A DNA stretch of 64,000 bases from assembly GCA_930367205.1 (NCBI GenBank), contig OV884013.1:92815333-92879332 (forward strand). The letters are read 5' to 3'. Shown in pieces: positions 12,241-24,270 of the stretch. Made by a program: the position numbers and the translations under genes. The first letter of the stretch is position 1. Each line of letters opens with the position of its first letter. The stretch comes from Acanthosoma haemorrhoidale. Taxonomy: Eukaryota; Arthropoda; Insecta; Hemiptera; Acanthosomatidae. The notes beneath the pieces were generated by a model, which saw only the letters and a list, made by a program, of their open reading frames with translations, ran no database searches and was not told where the DNA came from.

Positions 12241-12628
12241 AGTTGAGAGTATATAAAGTAAATATTTGTCAAATAATTTTTAAATATTGATATCCATAGA
12301 TTTTACTTGTGGAAATAACATTTTATATGCCTGGTGGGCAGTGTAGGGGATAATTTATTTCGAATAACGAACGATTTAGTTAGTTTTTTGAGTACCGATA
12401 ACGAATAATTTGTTATTCCAAATAAAGAATAAAATGAAGTTATCTGTTATCTTTTTATTCGTTCTTCAATTAGTTCAACTAGAAAATCGAATGATTGAAG
12501 TGTAAATTAGGTGGTTCTGGAACTTTTTGTGTGAAGAGTAAAAACGCAGAACATCACGATGTCTGTCCGCCACACCGATAATAATATATGTATATTGTTG
12601 TTCTTCAGTTATATAATGATAAGAATAT

Positions 12629-12966
12629 TGTAATCCTAATATTATAATAAGCAAGCCCCTTCTAGTGTATACCTGCCTCGTGACTTCATGGAAGTCACTG
12701 GTGTTTCTTGTTATTTTTTAAGTAAGCGACCGCATCCTTCCTAGACCTAGCTCACTATTCCTGGAACTATCCTTCTCTTATACATATGTGTCTCAGCTTT
12801 AGTCCCAGTCCCCACTTGTTCACAAGATACTTGTTCCCCAACACCCGACCCAGTATGTAGTAACATAACTCTTAATATTTGTATATATCACTGTGTGCTT
12901 GTACTCCATAATAAAGCTTTTCTTTCTTTTCTTTTAAAATACTCTCCTCTACAAAGATTATTTAAC
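12629..12966 (+). repeat. 5' LTR
   Basis: It begins TGTAATCCTAAT and ends ATTATTTAAC directly before the primer binding site. A polyadenylation signal AATAAA lies at 12910-12915. It shares long near-identical blocks with 14069-14353. Confidence 0.85.
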
Positions 12967-12982
12967 TGGCGCTCTGAACAGG
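12967..12982 (+). other. Primer binding site
   Basis: TGGCGCTCTGAACAGG directly after the 5' LTR resembles the tRNA-Lys-type site at 431-449 with a few substitutions. Confidence 0.75.
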
Positions 12983-13660
12983 CACCTGGCAGTATACTCA
13001 GTAACTTTTCGGTAGTCCACTATCTAGAGACCCCTCATTTGGCAACGGTCAGTGAGACCACTCCAACAGCGTGAGAAACCCGATGAAAATACCTCTGGAA
13101 AGATACCCCACAGGACAGGACTTCGCCGATATTGGGTACTGATCTATTTCAATAAATTTTCACCAGGTAATCACCCAAAGAAATTCGTTATATATCTGAG
13201 GAATTTGAAGGAAGAAGAAAGCTGGACTTCATTGAAGACATCATTCACTTGGGGCCTGCGAACTTCAAGTCAGAAGAGACGACGGTTCGTCATCAAGCCG
13301 AGAAGATCCTAAGAAATATTCCCTGCATCTGTGTGTAATTCCTGAATTATAAGATTGCTTAGATAACTAGATCTGGGATTGTTTGACTACCACTCTGACG
13401 GACAGGCGAAGAAGGCTCGAGGAAATATTAACAGAGCCTGGGACTGTTCACTTGAAGGTGCGCTTCAACGCTTTATGCAGGTAATACAGAAACAATACAT
13501 TTAACACAGACCACACGGAAGACTTCGTCAACAGAAATAAGAAGACTTTAAGGTATTATTTTTGGATACAGTGTAATTTTATATATATATATATTTTAAT
13601 TTTTATGACAAGAACAGGTATAAAAGATATTTTAGATAAAAACACATTAACGAATCAGAA

Positions 13661-13990
13661 ATGGCTCTTAACGACTATCATATGACTAAAGAAGACTATG
13701 GACACCTTCCACACTACAATGGTGATCCGACTAATTTAATAGCATTCATCAAAGCACTAGAAATAATATATTTGGCAGTATGTAACGAAACAATCACCAA
13801 TAGAATACATAATGAACAAAGACTAAAGTCTAGAAAGTGCTATTTGTATGCTCTTTCTAGACTCACTGGTGACGCGCAAAAATTATGTATGTATGAAGAT
13901 TTCCTACCAATAAACGAGTTAAAACTACATTTAGTAAATCACTTCAAGGACAGTCGGACAACATCACACCTGCAATATGAAATCTATTAG
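13661..13990 (+). CDS. Truncated Gag of LTR element, 109 codons
   Basis: This is the only ORF in the deleted LTR element. It starts about 695 bases after the primer binding site, as expected for Gag with a long leader. The protein is hydrophilic and helical in character, with LPHYNGDPTNLIAFI near residue 17, a motif also seen in the Gag start at 92-1. It is cut off by a stop 80 bases before the 3' LTR, far short of a full Gag, and lacks any zinc knuckle. It is probably a relic rather than a working protein. Confidence 0.65.
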   Translation: MALNDYHMTKEDYGHLPHYNGDPTNLIAFIKALEIIYLAVCNETITNRIHNEQRLKSRKCYLYALSRLTGDAQKLCMYEDFLPINELKLHLVNHFKDSRTTSHLQYEIY

Positions 13991-14068
13991 ATTCATATGT
14001 ACAGAAACGAATACCCAATTCACCTCATTAACAGAGCTATCCCACATCAAATTCAAATGCAGAACTTT

Positions 14069-14353
14069 ATAATACTAATATTATAATAAGCAAGCCCCTT
14101 CTAGTTTATACCTGCCTCGTGACTTCATGGAAGTCACTGGTGTTTCTTGTTATTTTTTAAGTAAGTGACCGCATCCTTCCTAGACCTAGCTCCCTATTCC
14201 TGGAACTATCCTTCTCTTATACATATGGGTCTCAGCTTTAGTCCCAGTTCCCACTTGTTCACAAGACACTCGTTCCTCAACACCCAACCCAGTAATAAGT
14301 AAGATTTTCTTTCTTTTCTTTAAAAATACTCTCCTCTACAAAGATTATTTAAC
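14069..14353 (+). repeat. 3' LTR
   Basis: Direct repeat of 12629-12966, ending in the same ATTATTTAAC but followed by unrelated DNA. It carries a deletion of about 50 bases that removes the AATAAA present in the 5' copy. Confidence 0.85.
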
Positions 14354-14687
14354 TTCCGATAAATATCCATGGATTTTCTTACCTTCCGGCGCCTACTAAT
14401 TCGCTGACTACTCTTGCTCTTCGGATGACAACACTTCAGTTGGTATCCACTCGCCTTCCGGGCCAACTTTTCAACGTCCAGGTTGGCTTAAGTACAACTT
14501 TGTAGATTAGCTATTTATTTTATATCGAGAGATGGGATGTTCTTTGCAGTAGTCTGTTTAGTTCTTGTCGTTTTAGCCTTGTGTGTGGGTTACATGTTAG
14601 CCTTTTGCGATTCGTAATTAAAAATATAATATTTTTTTATTGACTCCGGTAACAAATCAAACATATCTATGTCCTGATTATTTATAA

Positions 14688-14833
14688 TGTGGGCCTTATG
14701 AGGATTTTAATTGCGAAAATTCAATACAACTCTCATTGAAATCGTATTCTCATCTTGAACTCATCCCGTTTCACATGAGGGATAATATTTTCCATGAATG
14801 TTCCACTAGATAACCTAAGGATGCTCAAAAGGA
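14688..14833 (+). repeat. Dispersed ~150-bp repeat, copy 1
   Basis: Contains ttaattgcgaaaattcaat and gataatattttccatg, which recur in the same order and orientation at 16705-16850. Both copies lie near or inside OR2. The family was not recognised. Confidence 0.65.
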
Positions 14834-14997
14834 AATAAAGACAGTGACAAATAATTAATGTAATCAAAAATGTATGTATTAATAGAATTGAGCATTCTTT
14901 TTTTTTGTTACTAACGAGTATTTCATAACGCTCTCAAAAAACCCTTAATAAGCCAAACATAAATATATAGATTATTTAATATGGTTTGTCGTTGTCT

Positions 14998-17900
14998 TTA
15001 TCCACTGTTGAAAGCGACAACAAGATTGTAATAGGAGTAAGCACTGTTCATCACCTAAAAAAAAAAGTCAGGACATAATGATTTTACAGACTCCTTTTTA
15101 TAAATAAACTGTATAGTTTAATATAATACTTTGGCAAAAGTGTCCATGTTAGCTGGAATTATGCCTCCAGCAACTAATGTCATCGGCCTCTTAGTGACCT
15201 CCTGAAATATCCTTTGACTCCTCTTCACACCATCGTCACAGTAGTACCACTTTGTACAGTACATTTGGAAACGGAGCTCTTCGTTCTGGCAAAAACGTAC
15301 CATGAAATAATCGAATTAATTCAACATGTGCGACTAGTTTTAATATAATATGTACAAATACAGAAGAGTCCCGACTATTCGCGGTCGTGTCATCTACTTT
15401 CAGGATTATCCTCGGGTTCCAACTCATAACTATTGAATAAACATATTGAAAAGTCAGAATTGACATAATTTCAAATGCATTTGTTCGTAAACTTTTAGTA
15501 AAGGTATAAAACAAATGAAATTATGATAGCGATATTTTTTAATAAGAATTGCAGTATATATTAAATGTGACTATCGCGCATTTTAAACAAATCATTTATC
15601 CTTTTTTATTAATTAGAAAACAAAACCAAAATCAATTTATTTCTTCACATTTTCATTACTTAAATTTTATAAAGTACTCCTGAAGTCAAATATGTATGAG
15701 CGAATTCGTTTTCATGGATTTCAGTAAATATTTAGGTAAATGACCTAGCAGATTTAAGATTTATGGTGAAGCGACAAGTCTGTTACGTATCCTAGCCATA
15801 GGAATTTTAGAAAACTTTGATTTGGATTGCTAAGAATCTTGTTATTTTCGAATTTTGGCTAATCCCCAGAGTTCTATTCCGTATGTCCGAATCGGTTTCA
15901 GTAAGTTTTATCTTGCATGAGACTGTAGTTTCTATTAAACTGCCAGTAAAGTTTTCATTCAATAAAGTATGTTAGTTCCACGTTAGTCTTTAATTAAAGC
16001 GAAGGCCTAGGTATGCTGTATTGCAAGTAGAAAGTGGTATTAAATTGTATATGACCAAGAGAATGTGGTGTGTCCCCTTAGCTTGAAGGGAGTTTGATCC
16101 ACCATTGGTTACACCAGTTCTCTACTCCTGTGAGTTGATTTTGATGGTTAGTGGTCAGGAAGAGGCATATAAATATACCTTGGATTTTATTGAGTAAACA
16201 ACAGTAAAATAATTCTTAAATCTCAATCTATAACAGAGTATATCCACATAAACTTGAATATTGTTTATTTATTCACACATCATTTATATAGGTTAACAAT
16301 TCTGTAACTCCAATGAATAAGTAAAATGAGTTACGTCTATTATTGGGTTGTGAAACGCCCCCCCCCCGTGGTTTACGCATCATGTATAAACGGTTCAGTC
16401 AAAACAAAGATAGCGGGGAGATATCGCGATGTGAATAATTTCTGAAAGGGGATTTTTGGAAGGTAATCAAGCTTAGAAACTGCTCTCCTGAAATGTTAAA
16501 CTTTTTTACTTAACCACTTATTCACAGGAGGTATAGAATCATTTAAAAAGAAAATAATGATGTAAAAAAAAAATGTTTTTAATCTAGGAACTATGAAACT
16601 AGGAAAAATAAAAGGAAGGAATACATAAAAACCTAATTGGATGTGATTTACGATAATTCATGGGGCACTTCGAATATATCTATACCCTGCTTTAATTAGT
16701 GCGTGCCGGGCCTTGCAGGGACGTTAATTGCGAAAATTCAATAAAAATGTCATTGAAATCGAATTCGAAACTTTAACTCACTCCCAGTTTCACATGTGGG
16801 ATAATATTTTCCATGGAACCTCTACTAGATAACTTAAGGATGCTAGGATATAAACTTGGTGACAAATAAATGGAAGGTCCTGAGGAACCTAAATCAACAT
16901 AGTTAACAACACTCAGGTTTAGTTATCGTGTTGAGTTCTGTTAAAATTATTAGATTCAGAAAACTTGTTCTATAAAATAACCAGATTTGGTCTCATTCCA
17001 CTAGACAAATACATCGATTTTTATGACAAGGGGTTTTTTATTTCTCAGTACCTAAATAATTGCCTAATTTGTAAACCGCTGGCTAGAACTATTTCAATCT
17101 TAAAAGTAATATACGACAAAAAAACTCTTCCAATCAGTGGTATTCAGAGAATTTGTTTTGGATAGTTTTGTATCCCGATTTGTCAGCTTCCACCGTTTCA
17201 TATTTATCAAGAAACTCATATTTCCATTACCAAGTCTGTAATCCTCTGGCTGAAAACGGAGAATAAATACATGTAGCCAACCTCAGCTCCGCACAACACT
17301 AATGAAGAAACGGTCGTACCTGGAAGTTCTGACCACTGCAACAAACAATCTGTTGTATCATTATTTTCTTAATAATTTCGTCGTGTATGTAGTACACTTT
17401 TTATTAAGAAAATAAAACTCACGGAGCCGGCTGAAAGTAGACTCAGAGCAATTACGATTGTCCCTGTGAGGTAAGCTAAAAATACTGGCACTGAATACAA
17501 GGCGGTCCATTCATGGAAATGCCTAGAATGTCGATAGTTAAATTTTTAAGTATTTATAAACGGTACTATTGGACATAGTAATTCTTCTATGAACTAACTT
17601 AAGCCAATACTTAGCACTATCAGAAAGTTGTCCATTTCTTCTGGACGTTTTATGATATTGTGAAACCATGTTTCTATATTAAGTATATATATAAATTAAG
17701 TAATAAATACACCTCATTATTATTTGATGGTTTTGAAAACTCGATTTCAAGCATTTACTGTAACAGTAGGCAAACTCTTTCCGAGCGTAAAGCTTTTGGT
17801 CAGATTGTCTGTATTTTAAACCAAATTGTTTAACCAATAGCAATGTTGCTCGTTGCTCTATGTTCACCAACGAGTCCAATAAGATTTTCATTTGCAAAGA

Positions 17901-18607
17901 AATGTTTTGTGACAGAATAATGTTAGGAAACCCACCAGTCCCGATCACTGACGAAAGTAAAAAACCGGCAACCATCTGCGATGCAAACGTGCTGTAATAA
18001 GCCAACGATTCTTCGGTAGAGTATCGATAGTCGGCGAAAGGAAAGGGCAAGTTGTCGTTGATGGTGAGGACCGTAGTTTTTTGAAGTCAAAGTTACCATA
18101 CTGGTCAGCAATTGCTGCAATGATGACTAACGCAGCAGCTAGTCCGACTGAAATCGGAATAGGAAACAGCATCATTCTTTCGCGGTTCATCTCCGTATGG
18201 AGCTTTTGTGATACGCCTTCGTAGGGTTCGGAGTAGTCGAAGAAGTTATTAGCTACAGCCTTATGGAGACTGCAGAGCTCTTTGCGCCGAAATTGGAAGA
18301 AGACAAGCACAATTACTAACAACTGGATCAAGAGGCAAAAATGTATACTCTGCCCAAGTATGACTAAGCTGATGTGTGCAAGTTGAAAGTAAGGGGTTAA
18401 TGCCGATACATAACTAAAAACAAGAAGACAAATGTAAAATGTTAATTGAAGCAAGCTGAGAACCCCGTAACCACCTTCCAAATTTAATACTATCCCGGAT
18501 ACTTGTAACATGCCGAAGTATTGCTCCTTCATGTAATCCGCCGTTGTGTTATCCACAGGTGGATATATTTCATTGTAAATTCTTGCTAACAAATCCACAA
18601 AAGCCAT
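14998..18607 (-). CDS. Odorant receptor OR2 (7tm_6), one-base frameshift in exon 1
   Basis: Exons on the minus strand are 18607-17713, 17522-17423, 17335-17231, 15285-15130 and 15054-14998. Exons 2-4 have exactly the lengths of OR1 (100, 105 and 156 bases) with the same phases, and all junctions are GT-AG. Exon 4 differs from OR1 at only three of 52 residues. The last exon ends SAYSYYNLVVAFNSG before the stop. The protein would be about 437 residues with the OR seven-pass pattern. The frame breaks inside exon 1 at a run of six T (18077-18082; A on the coding strand), where OR1 has one more base; the two halves are open in adjacent frames. Everything else is intact, so this is either a very young pseudogene or a homopolymer error in the assembly. 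It starts at MAFVD; no in-frame ATG lies upstream. Confidence 0.88.
16705..16850 (+). repeat. Dispersed ~150-bp repeat, copy 2, in OR2 intron 3
   Basis: Direct counterpart of 14688-14833 with scattered differences. It lies in the intron between OR2 exons 3 and 4. Confidence 0.65.
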
Positions 18608-20326
18608 AGTTATGAGGACTAATAAATAGTCAACTTGACTAAGCCTCCATGTTTGTTTCAGTGAAAGTATTCTTTTACTGACATCGCATGTGTTTGATAT
18701 AGAAGTTAGATGAATAAAAAATGGAAAGAATATCTACTAGATATTTGTTTGTCGCTTCTCGTTATTTATTCATGTTCGTGCTATCAACTCTTCAGCTTTA
18801 AACTTTTACCTTATTTTATTTAGAAATAATCTGATACTAATAAGTATTTAATTTTGAAGGCGTTTTCCAGCTGCTGTCAGGTCCAAATGTGAAAGAGGTT
18901 TTTCCTGCAGGACGTCCCTAAAGGACTAAACTCTATAAAATGAAATACTTTTGGCTTACTACATTTATTACCATATTGAAATACTTATATATTCGACAGC
19001 GGTACTTTTATTCAATGACAGAAGAGTTCGTTGGTAAATCGGATGAAAAATCCTCTACTCCTTTATATATTCACGACTAACAGTGAATTCACAATGTGTG
19101 TGGTCTGGTTCCTTTCAGATTTTATTTTATTTCATGGAAAAACTTTGTAGGGGCTAATAAAGCAAATAGTTAATTGATTTCAAGGATTGTGCGTTTTAAT
19201 GAGAGTAACAGGATGGTCAATGTACAGAAATGACAAAGTTATCGTCAATATAGTATATCGGAAAAGATCGTTGTTCGCAGTTTTCCACGGTTGGTTGTAC
19301 ATGGAGAGACAAACAAAGGTTTCGTCTAAAAAGCTTGATGCTCCTTTTTCTCCTTATTTTATTTTATGGCTAATCAGTTCACAGATCAAGGGGCATAATA
19401 TAAGGCAGTGTGGCTCAGGTTTCATCATGAAATTTATGTCAAAAATGCCGAAAACGGCCGAGAGTGTTCGTTAAAACTGGAACAATGAATACATGCATCC
19501 TGAATTGAACATTTTCGGGAAGGTGGTATTTTGTTCGAGCTGCAAGAAAACTAAGGCACGGCAGAAAATCTCAAATACATTGCAAATTAGGTACGAACCT
19601 TCTAATAATCGCTTCAAATATAGATCAACAACTTAGGTACGTTTGTGCTAAAATCATCTTAAGAGACAGACAACACAATTTTATGAAAAAAAAAGTTTGA
19701 AATGTAAATCAAACATTTTCATGAAAGTGTTAAAAATAACTTTTTTATAACATTGTATATTTATTACTTTTTACTTGATATACCAACAATATGAAAATCA
19801 TTTTTTTTCTTGCATCACCTATTCTTACCATTTTTTTTTGTATTAACTACACCAAAAAATATTGTTTTTATAATTCAGTCTGATTTTTAAAAGGTTAGAT
19901 AAGCGTTACATATATTAATATTATAAATTAAACAAAAAAGATAAGCTTTGCAAACTTTAAATACACGACATTGACATTTTGGGGTTTTTACTGCACGAAA
20001 ATCCAGTCTCTAGAAATCATTCATAATTTACAACCACGAAAAATATAATCTTTCGATAAACATTCTATTATTTTTTTTATAACAAAAGTCGAGTGAGTAA
20101 ATCATAAGATAGCATTAATATGACGCAAAAACCAGTGGTAACAGACTTCACTCAACTACAAAATAGAAGGGTAAATTTCAGCTACTCAAAACAGCGGCAT
20201 TTCGGCAACATGGACAAATTGCTGTTCAGTTTTTTTCCGTTGCCTTCTTTATGGCATATGGAAAAATCCTGATATAACGAGGGTTCTTTTTTAGAGTATT
20301 TTAGCTAACTGTTCCGCGAAGAACGC
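18608..20326. other. OR2 upstream region, no gene recognised
   Basis: AT-rich sequence with short ORFs only. The longest, 19187-19474 plus (95 codons), has no motif I recognise and no homology to the receptors nearby. The first few hundred bases should include the OR2 promoter, but I cannot point to a specific element. Confidence 0.4.
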
Positions 20327-21056
20327 TGTAGCGAAGAGCTAAATATATGTAAATTACCCTACACTCTGGTGCATAATGTATTATAATAGAAATGCAAATC
20401 TGTGTAAACTTCTTGTAATAAATCATAGAGAGGTCGGCAGATGTAGACAAGTAACATCGAGGGTACGGCAATAAAACCTAGGGTAGGTCTCACCGCCCCT
20501 TAAAATAGACCTGCAGTCACGTCCCGTGGTTATAAAATCATAAACAGTTTAGATCACGTAGCTCGGGAGGTGGGACATCATAAAACACACCCTTTTGGAC
20601 CAACGGGATAATAAAACAGACCACCTGCAGACAGACTCCGCCTTCCACGAGGGAGGGGGGTACAATATTTATATCAGTAAGTTTTCGCCCTGAGAAGCAC
20701 TCTGTTTCTTAGCCTCCACAGCCGCATTACTAGTCACGATACGACCAGGGCCTCGGGGCCCCGGGAGTAAGCCCACTCAGCCTTCCGCTAATCTACTCTC
20801 TCTATGCCACACCTCTACGACGGCACTTTGCCTCACAGCCTCTAGCAGACCTCTGACGACTTGTACTATTACGCTGCCGATCTCCCGCCCGAACTCTGAA
20901 AACTGGTCTTATTATTTATGAACCTCTGAACCTCATCCTGAACACAGTGTCTTGTCGGGACACATTCCTATCAATAAATGGAGCCAGATATTAACGCCGA
21001 CATGGAACATGGTCCATGTTATTAACTACAACAATCCGCACTTGTCACCAAGGCGT
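20327..21056 (-). repeat. LTR-like repeat family, minus-strand copy
   Basis: Read on the minus strand, the left part (ggtgacaagtgcggattgtt near 21055-21035) matches the start of the copy at 46668 and the right end (agggtaattta ... cgctaca, ending at 20327) matches the ends of the copies at 43362 and 46668. It is much more GC-rich than its surroundings. The first about 45 bases of the family are missing or diverged here. No flanking internal domain was seen, so it is probably a solo LTR. Confidence 0.65.
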
Positions 21057-22750
21057 GTTGTTTTTTTTATAGTTATATTTATTTATTCATGAATTGTTGG
21101 TAATCATAGGGGACATGCTTCCCGAATGAAGAATATTTGTCTATTTTCAACAGTACATCGGGATCGGACGCCGTTTCTTATTTATCATGTCTGGATTTTT
21201 AAAAAATAATATTTTTACCACTAGGCTTTTATAGGTACTTAAGGAACTTAGGAGGAAATGGCTCGACCGATCAATTGAGATTTATTAGCACTCTTGTTCA
21301 TTAAAACAGCTTGATTCGCAACAGGCAATAGAGGTTTTTTCCCCCGGAGAACGCCGACTGCCGTCTCTAATCGTCAATGGAGTCTCTCATAATTAGCCAC
21401 CAGTAGTCCTCCAACATGTTTATACGATATCGACTGATGATCGTCGTTCAATAGTAATTATTTCTTGATCAAATCGCTCTCCTTGTTTGTATCCACTTGC
21501 TTAACCTAGATTATCCGCAACAGTTGAAATGTGAATGATATTTATTATGACTACGTAGTAATAATATGAATAAACAATTACAAAAACATGGGCAAAAGGG
21601 ATAATAATAAAAATAAATATTTTGTTTGTATTTTTCAATTCTTTGTCATACAGATGTATTTAGAACACTTTTTTTGATACAGGTAAAGTCATGGAGAAGG
21701 AGAGTGCGGTGGTATTGAAAACTGAATAAATTCAATGCAGAAATATTTGTTATTAGCTTGGGTGACAAAAACAAAAAAAAAAAGTTTCGCCATGCTAGAT
21801 ATAAAGTTTAATCTATAGGAAAGTTTTTCAAATACCATTTGGAAGGCTGGTCTAAAAGTTTGAAGGCCCAAAGAAAAGTCAATACTCTAAACTCTATCTA
21901 ATACTGACGAATACCGAATGAAATAAATCATGCATGCTATTTGATATTCATAAGCCAAGAGCCATATTTTTTTTTTATTCACATAAGTATGACAATTTTC
22001 AGCATAGCAATGACAAGCAACATTCAACAATAGAGTAAGGGTATAATACAGTAATAGTTAAAGTAGTTGATTGATGATACTTTTATTATTAAATCTCGTT
22101 TAAGAGTGCCAAAAATATTTTTCACTGTAAATATACAGTCGCCACTACACCAATTTTACATTGAATTCTATGTAGAATGTTGTATCTTTGAGTTGAGCAG
22201 GGGACTTAGGGTTTCTGCTTTTGAGAAACCAAAAAAACCATAATAGTCTCATTCCTGCAACCACTAGGAAATCTCAATACTCCCCGCCTGTTGAAATTTT
22301 TCACCTAGTATTTCAGAAGCATGGTATTTTCATTTGCCTTAGGGACAAAACTTTATAAAAATCAAAAACCGTTGTTTTCACCAGTCTGTATGTATGTATG
22401 TATGTATGTCTTCGCTACTGGGAGTTTCTGTTTGACCTGTTTGAACTGTATGACCTATGAACATGAAATTTGATATCAAGGTTACATTTGATTACCCGAT
22501 GCCATAAAAACTGTCACGGAATAGAACGCATTCCGTGTTTTATATTGAGAGAATATCACAGCTTGTGACAGTTTTAATTTTGTTTGTTTCAGGCCGGCCG
22601 GCAAGGTGCATGATTGGGCCAACCTTCCCATCTTCTGTTTTATGAAGACATTCAAGTAAGTTAATATGGTGGTTAGTTTTTCGTTTGTTTACAGTGTTAT
22701 TGTGTGCGGCATCAGTACAATCGGTTTGAATGCAGAATACCCACTTTGAG
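21057..22750. other. Gene-free stretch
   Basis: No conserved ORF or receptor exon is seen. A short (GTAT)n run lies at about 22387-22408. A 30-base segment at 22291-22320 is repeated almost perfectly at 22810-22839, once outside and once inside the TIR element that follows. Confidence 0.45.
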
Positions 22751-24270
22751 CCCAGTCACTGGGTGGGTACTTTTACCTCGCAAATGATCAGGCAGGAGAA
22801 TATTTTTTTTTGAAATTTTTCACCTAGTATTTCAGAAGTATGTATTAGCCCCCCTGAAGAATATTTGGGGTAGACAAAAGACCACAACAATTTCAGGGTT
22901 TTCCGGTTTTTAAAAAATAACTTTTTTCCGCTTAATCGTAGCGATTATTATTTTCTTATCTACTTCAAATTTTTTACAACGATTGTATGAAACATTTTTT
23001 CCTGGACGCGACATTAAGCGGGATACAGATCATCAAAGTTGTGCAACATTTCCTCTACTTACCACAATTTGCGCGTGTATGAAAAATGGGTAAAGGTATA
23101 AAGCATTGGTTGTGAAATTGCAAACATTTTGTGTTTAAAGAAAAAAATACAACTTGTAATAAATTTAATAAACGGAAAATAATAAGAATAGAAATAATTT
23201 GTGCATTTTGAAATAATAGAAATATTTAAACTAATAAAAAAGAATTCAAAAACTAAATTTTTGGAAAAAAGTTTAATAAATACATTTTATAATCAAATAA
23301 CATGAATATATATATAAACTGAACAAGTTAAGATAATAGAAATTATTTAAACTAATAAAAGACTATTTAAAAAAGAATTTAGAAAAAATTATAGACATTT
23401 CACCTCCATACAATTCAAGGATATTTTCCAGCCTGAGTTATGAATTCTAGAGAGGCTTGAAAGTTTCTGAACTTTGTGACATATTTATATGTATTTATGT
23501 GACATATATTTTTAAATGTGCTTGCTTTTTCAGAAGAGAACAGCATTTCGATTTTCCGTGGCTAAAAAATGCCAATATAGTCTCGCAGCCAATAAATTCA
23601 TGAATGAAGATTACATTTGCTGGGTCATGAATGATTTGGTTGAGCACCATAAACCAACTTTATTGCCTCTTTCTAGTTTGTGGAAGAATATTTTCTTATG
23701 TTTGGAGGAATTTAGAACATCGATATGCTCACTTACAACTTCAACATTGTCATAAAATGATGCTTGGGAAATAGCTGTGTTGACGATTAAGTCGTCAGCA
23801 TCTTCATCTGCCTGTTTTACATGCATGCGCTCTTCTCGTGTCAGAATCAAATTTAAAAGCTTCTTGTTGTTCTCATTCCCTAGGAAGCTACTACAAAATT
23901 TGTTTGTACATCAACTATTATGTCAGTTGATGTGAATGCCTTGGAACGACGAGCTCTTTCACGAGCCGACTCACCCTGGTATCCGTTGGGTTAAAAAAAT
24001 AAGTTTCAAATAGACGTTGTGGCAAATTTTGTTTAATTTCTAATTGATAAACAACTAATTATCGCTAGGCTTAACTGTGAAAAAGTTATTTTCAAAAAAG
24101 TAAAAATTTTCGAGGTATTTTGCCTACCAAATATTCATCCGGGGGAGGAGGGGGTGGAAAACTGATATTTTTCTTACTACTACTATCAGAAATATAAAAA
24201 AAAACCAACCCTTCTACCGGACCTTTTGCAAGCAAACCCCTTTTTTAGCTCCCCAGTGACTGGACTATTT
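22750..24270 (-). mobile_element. TIR-bounded repeat carrying a broken ORF
   Basis: Imperfect inverted sequences frame about 1.5 kb. The outer pair includes CCCAGTCACTGGG at 22751-22763 and CCCAGTGACTGG at 24252-24263. An inner pair includes gaatatttggggtagacaaa (22859) against the reverse complement of tttgcctaccaaatattc (24119-24136). Minus-strand ORF fragments (23850-23516) lie between. The inverted repeats indicate a DNA-transposon-like unit, but no transposase catalytic motif was found, and exact ends and target duplication are not defined. Confidence 0.5.
23516..23870 (-). pseudogene. Remnant of repeat-borne protein with H-x-F-x-G-C motif
   Basis: The minus strand reads DADDLIVNTAISQ and then, after a frame change, VIFIHEFIGCETILAFFSHG followed by KSKCCSLLKK. 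This order, an acidic (A/T)L-I-V segment, a central hydrophobic stretch, then an H-x-F-x-G-C-(D/E)-T signature with a Lys-rich end, is one I associate with widespread uncharacterised insect proteins with a PIN/FEN1-like core. That association is from memory and was not checked. The frame is broken at least once, so it is not a functional gene. Confidence 0.45.

Larger units (their letters stand above)
12629..14353 (+). mobile_element. Internally deleted LTR retrotransposon (non-autonomous)
   Basis: Two direct LTRs flank a body of only about 1.1 kb. The 5' LTR (about 12629-12966) is followed immediately by a primer binding site, TGGCGCTCTGAACAGG, a variant of the tRNA-Lys site. The body holds a leader and a 110-codon Gag start (13661-13990), then joins the 3' LTR (about 14069-14353) with no protease, RT or integrase. 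It therefore cannot move without help. The LTRs are similar but the 3' copy lacks about 50 bases including the AATAAA at 12910. No clear target-site duplication is visible at the ends I chose. It sits between the convergent OR1 and OR2 genes. Confidence 0.85.

Noticed and set aside
19187..19474. 95-codon ORF upstream of OR2 as a gene
   Set aside because: It lacks similarity to the receptors, shows no domain or signal sequence I can recognise, and has no supporting promoter or splice context.
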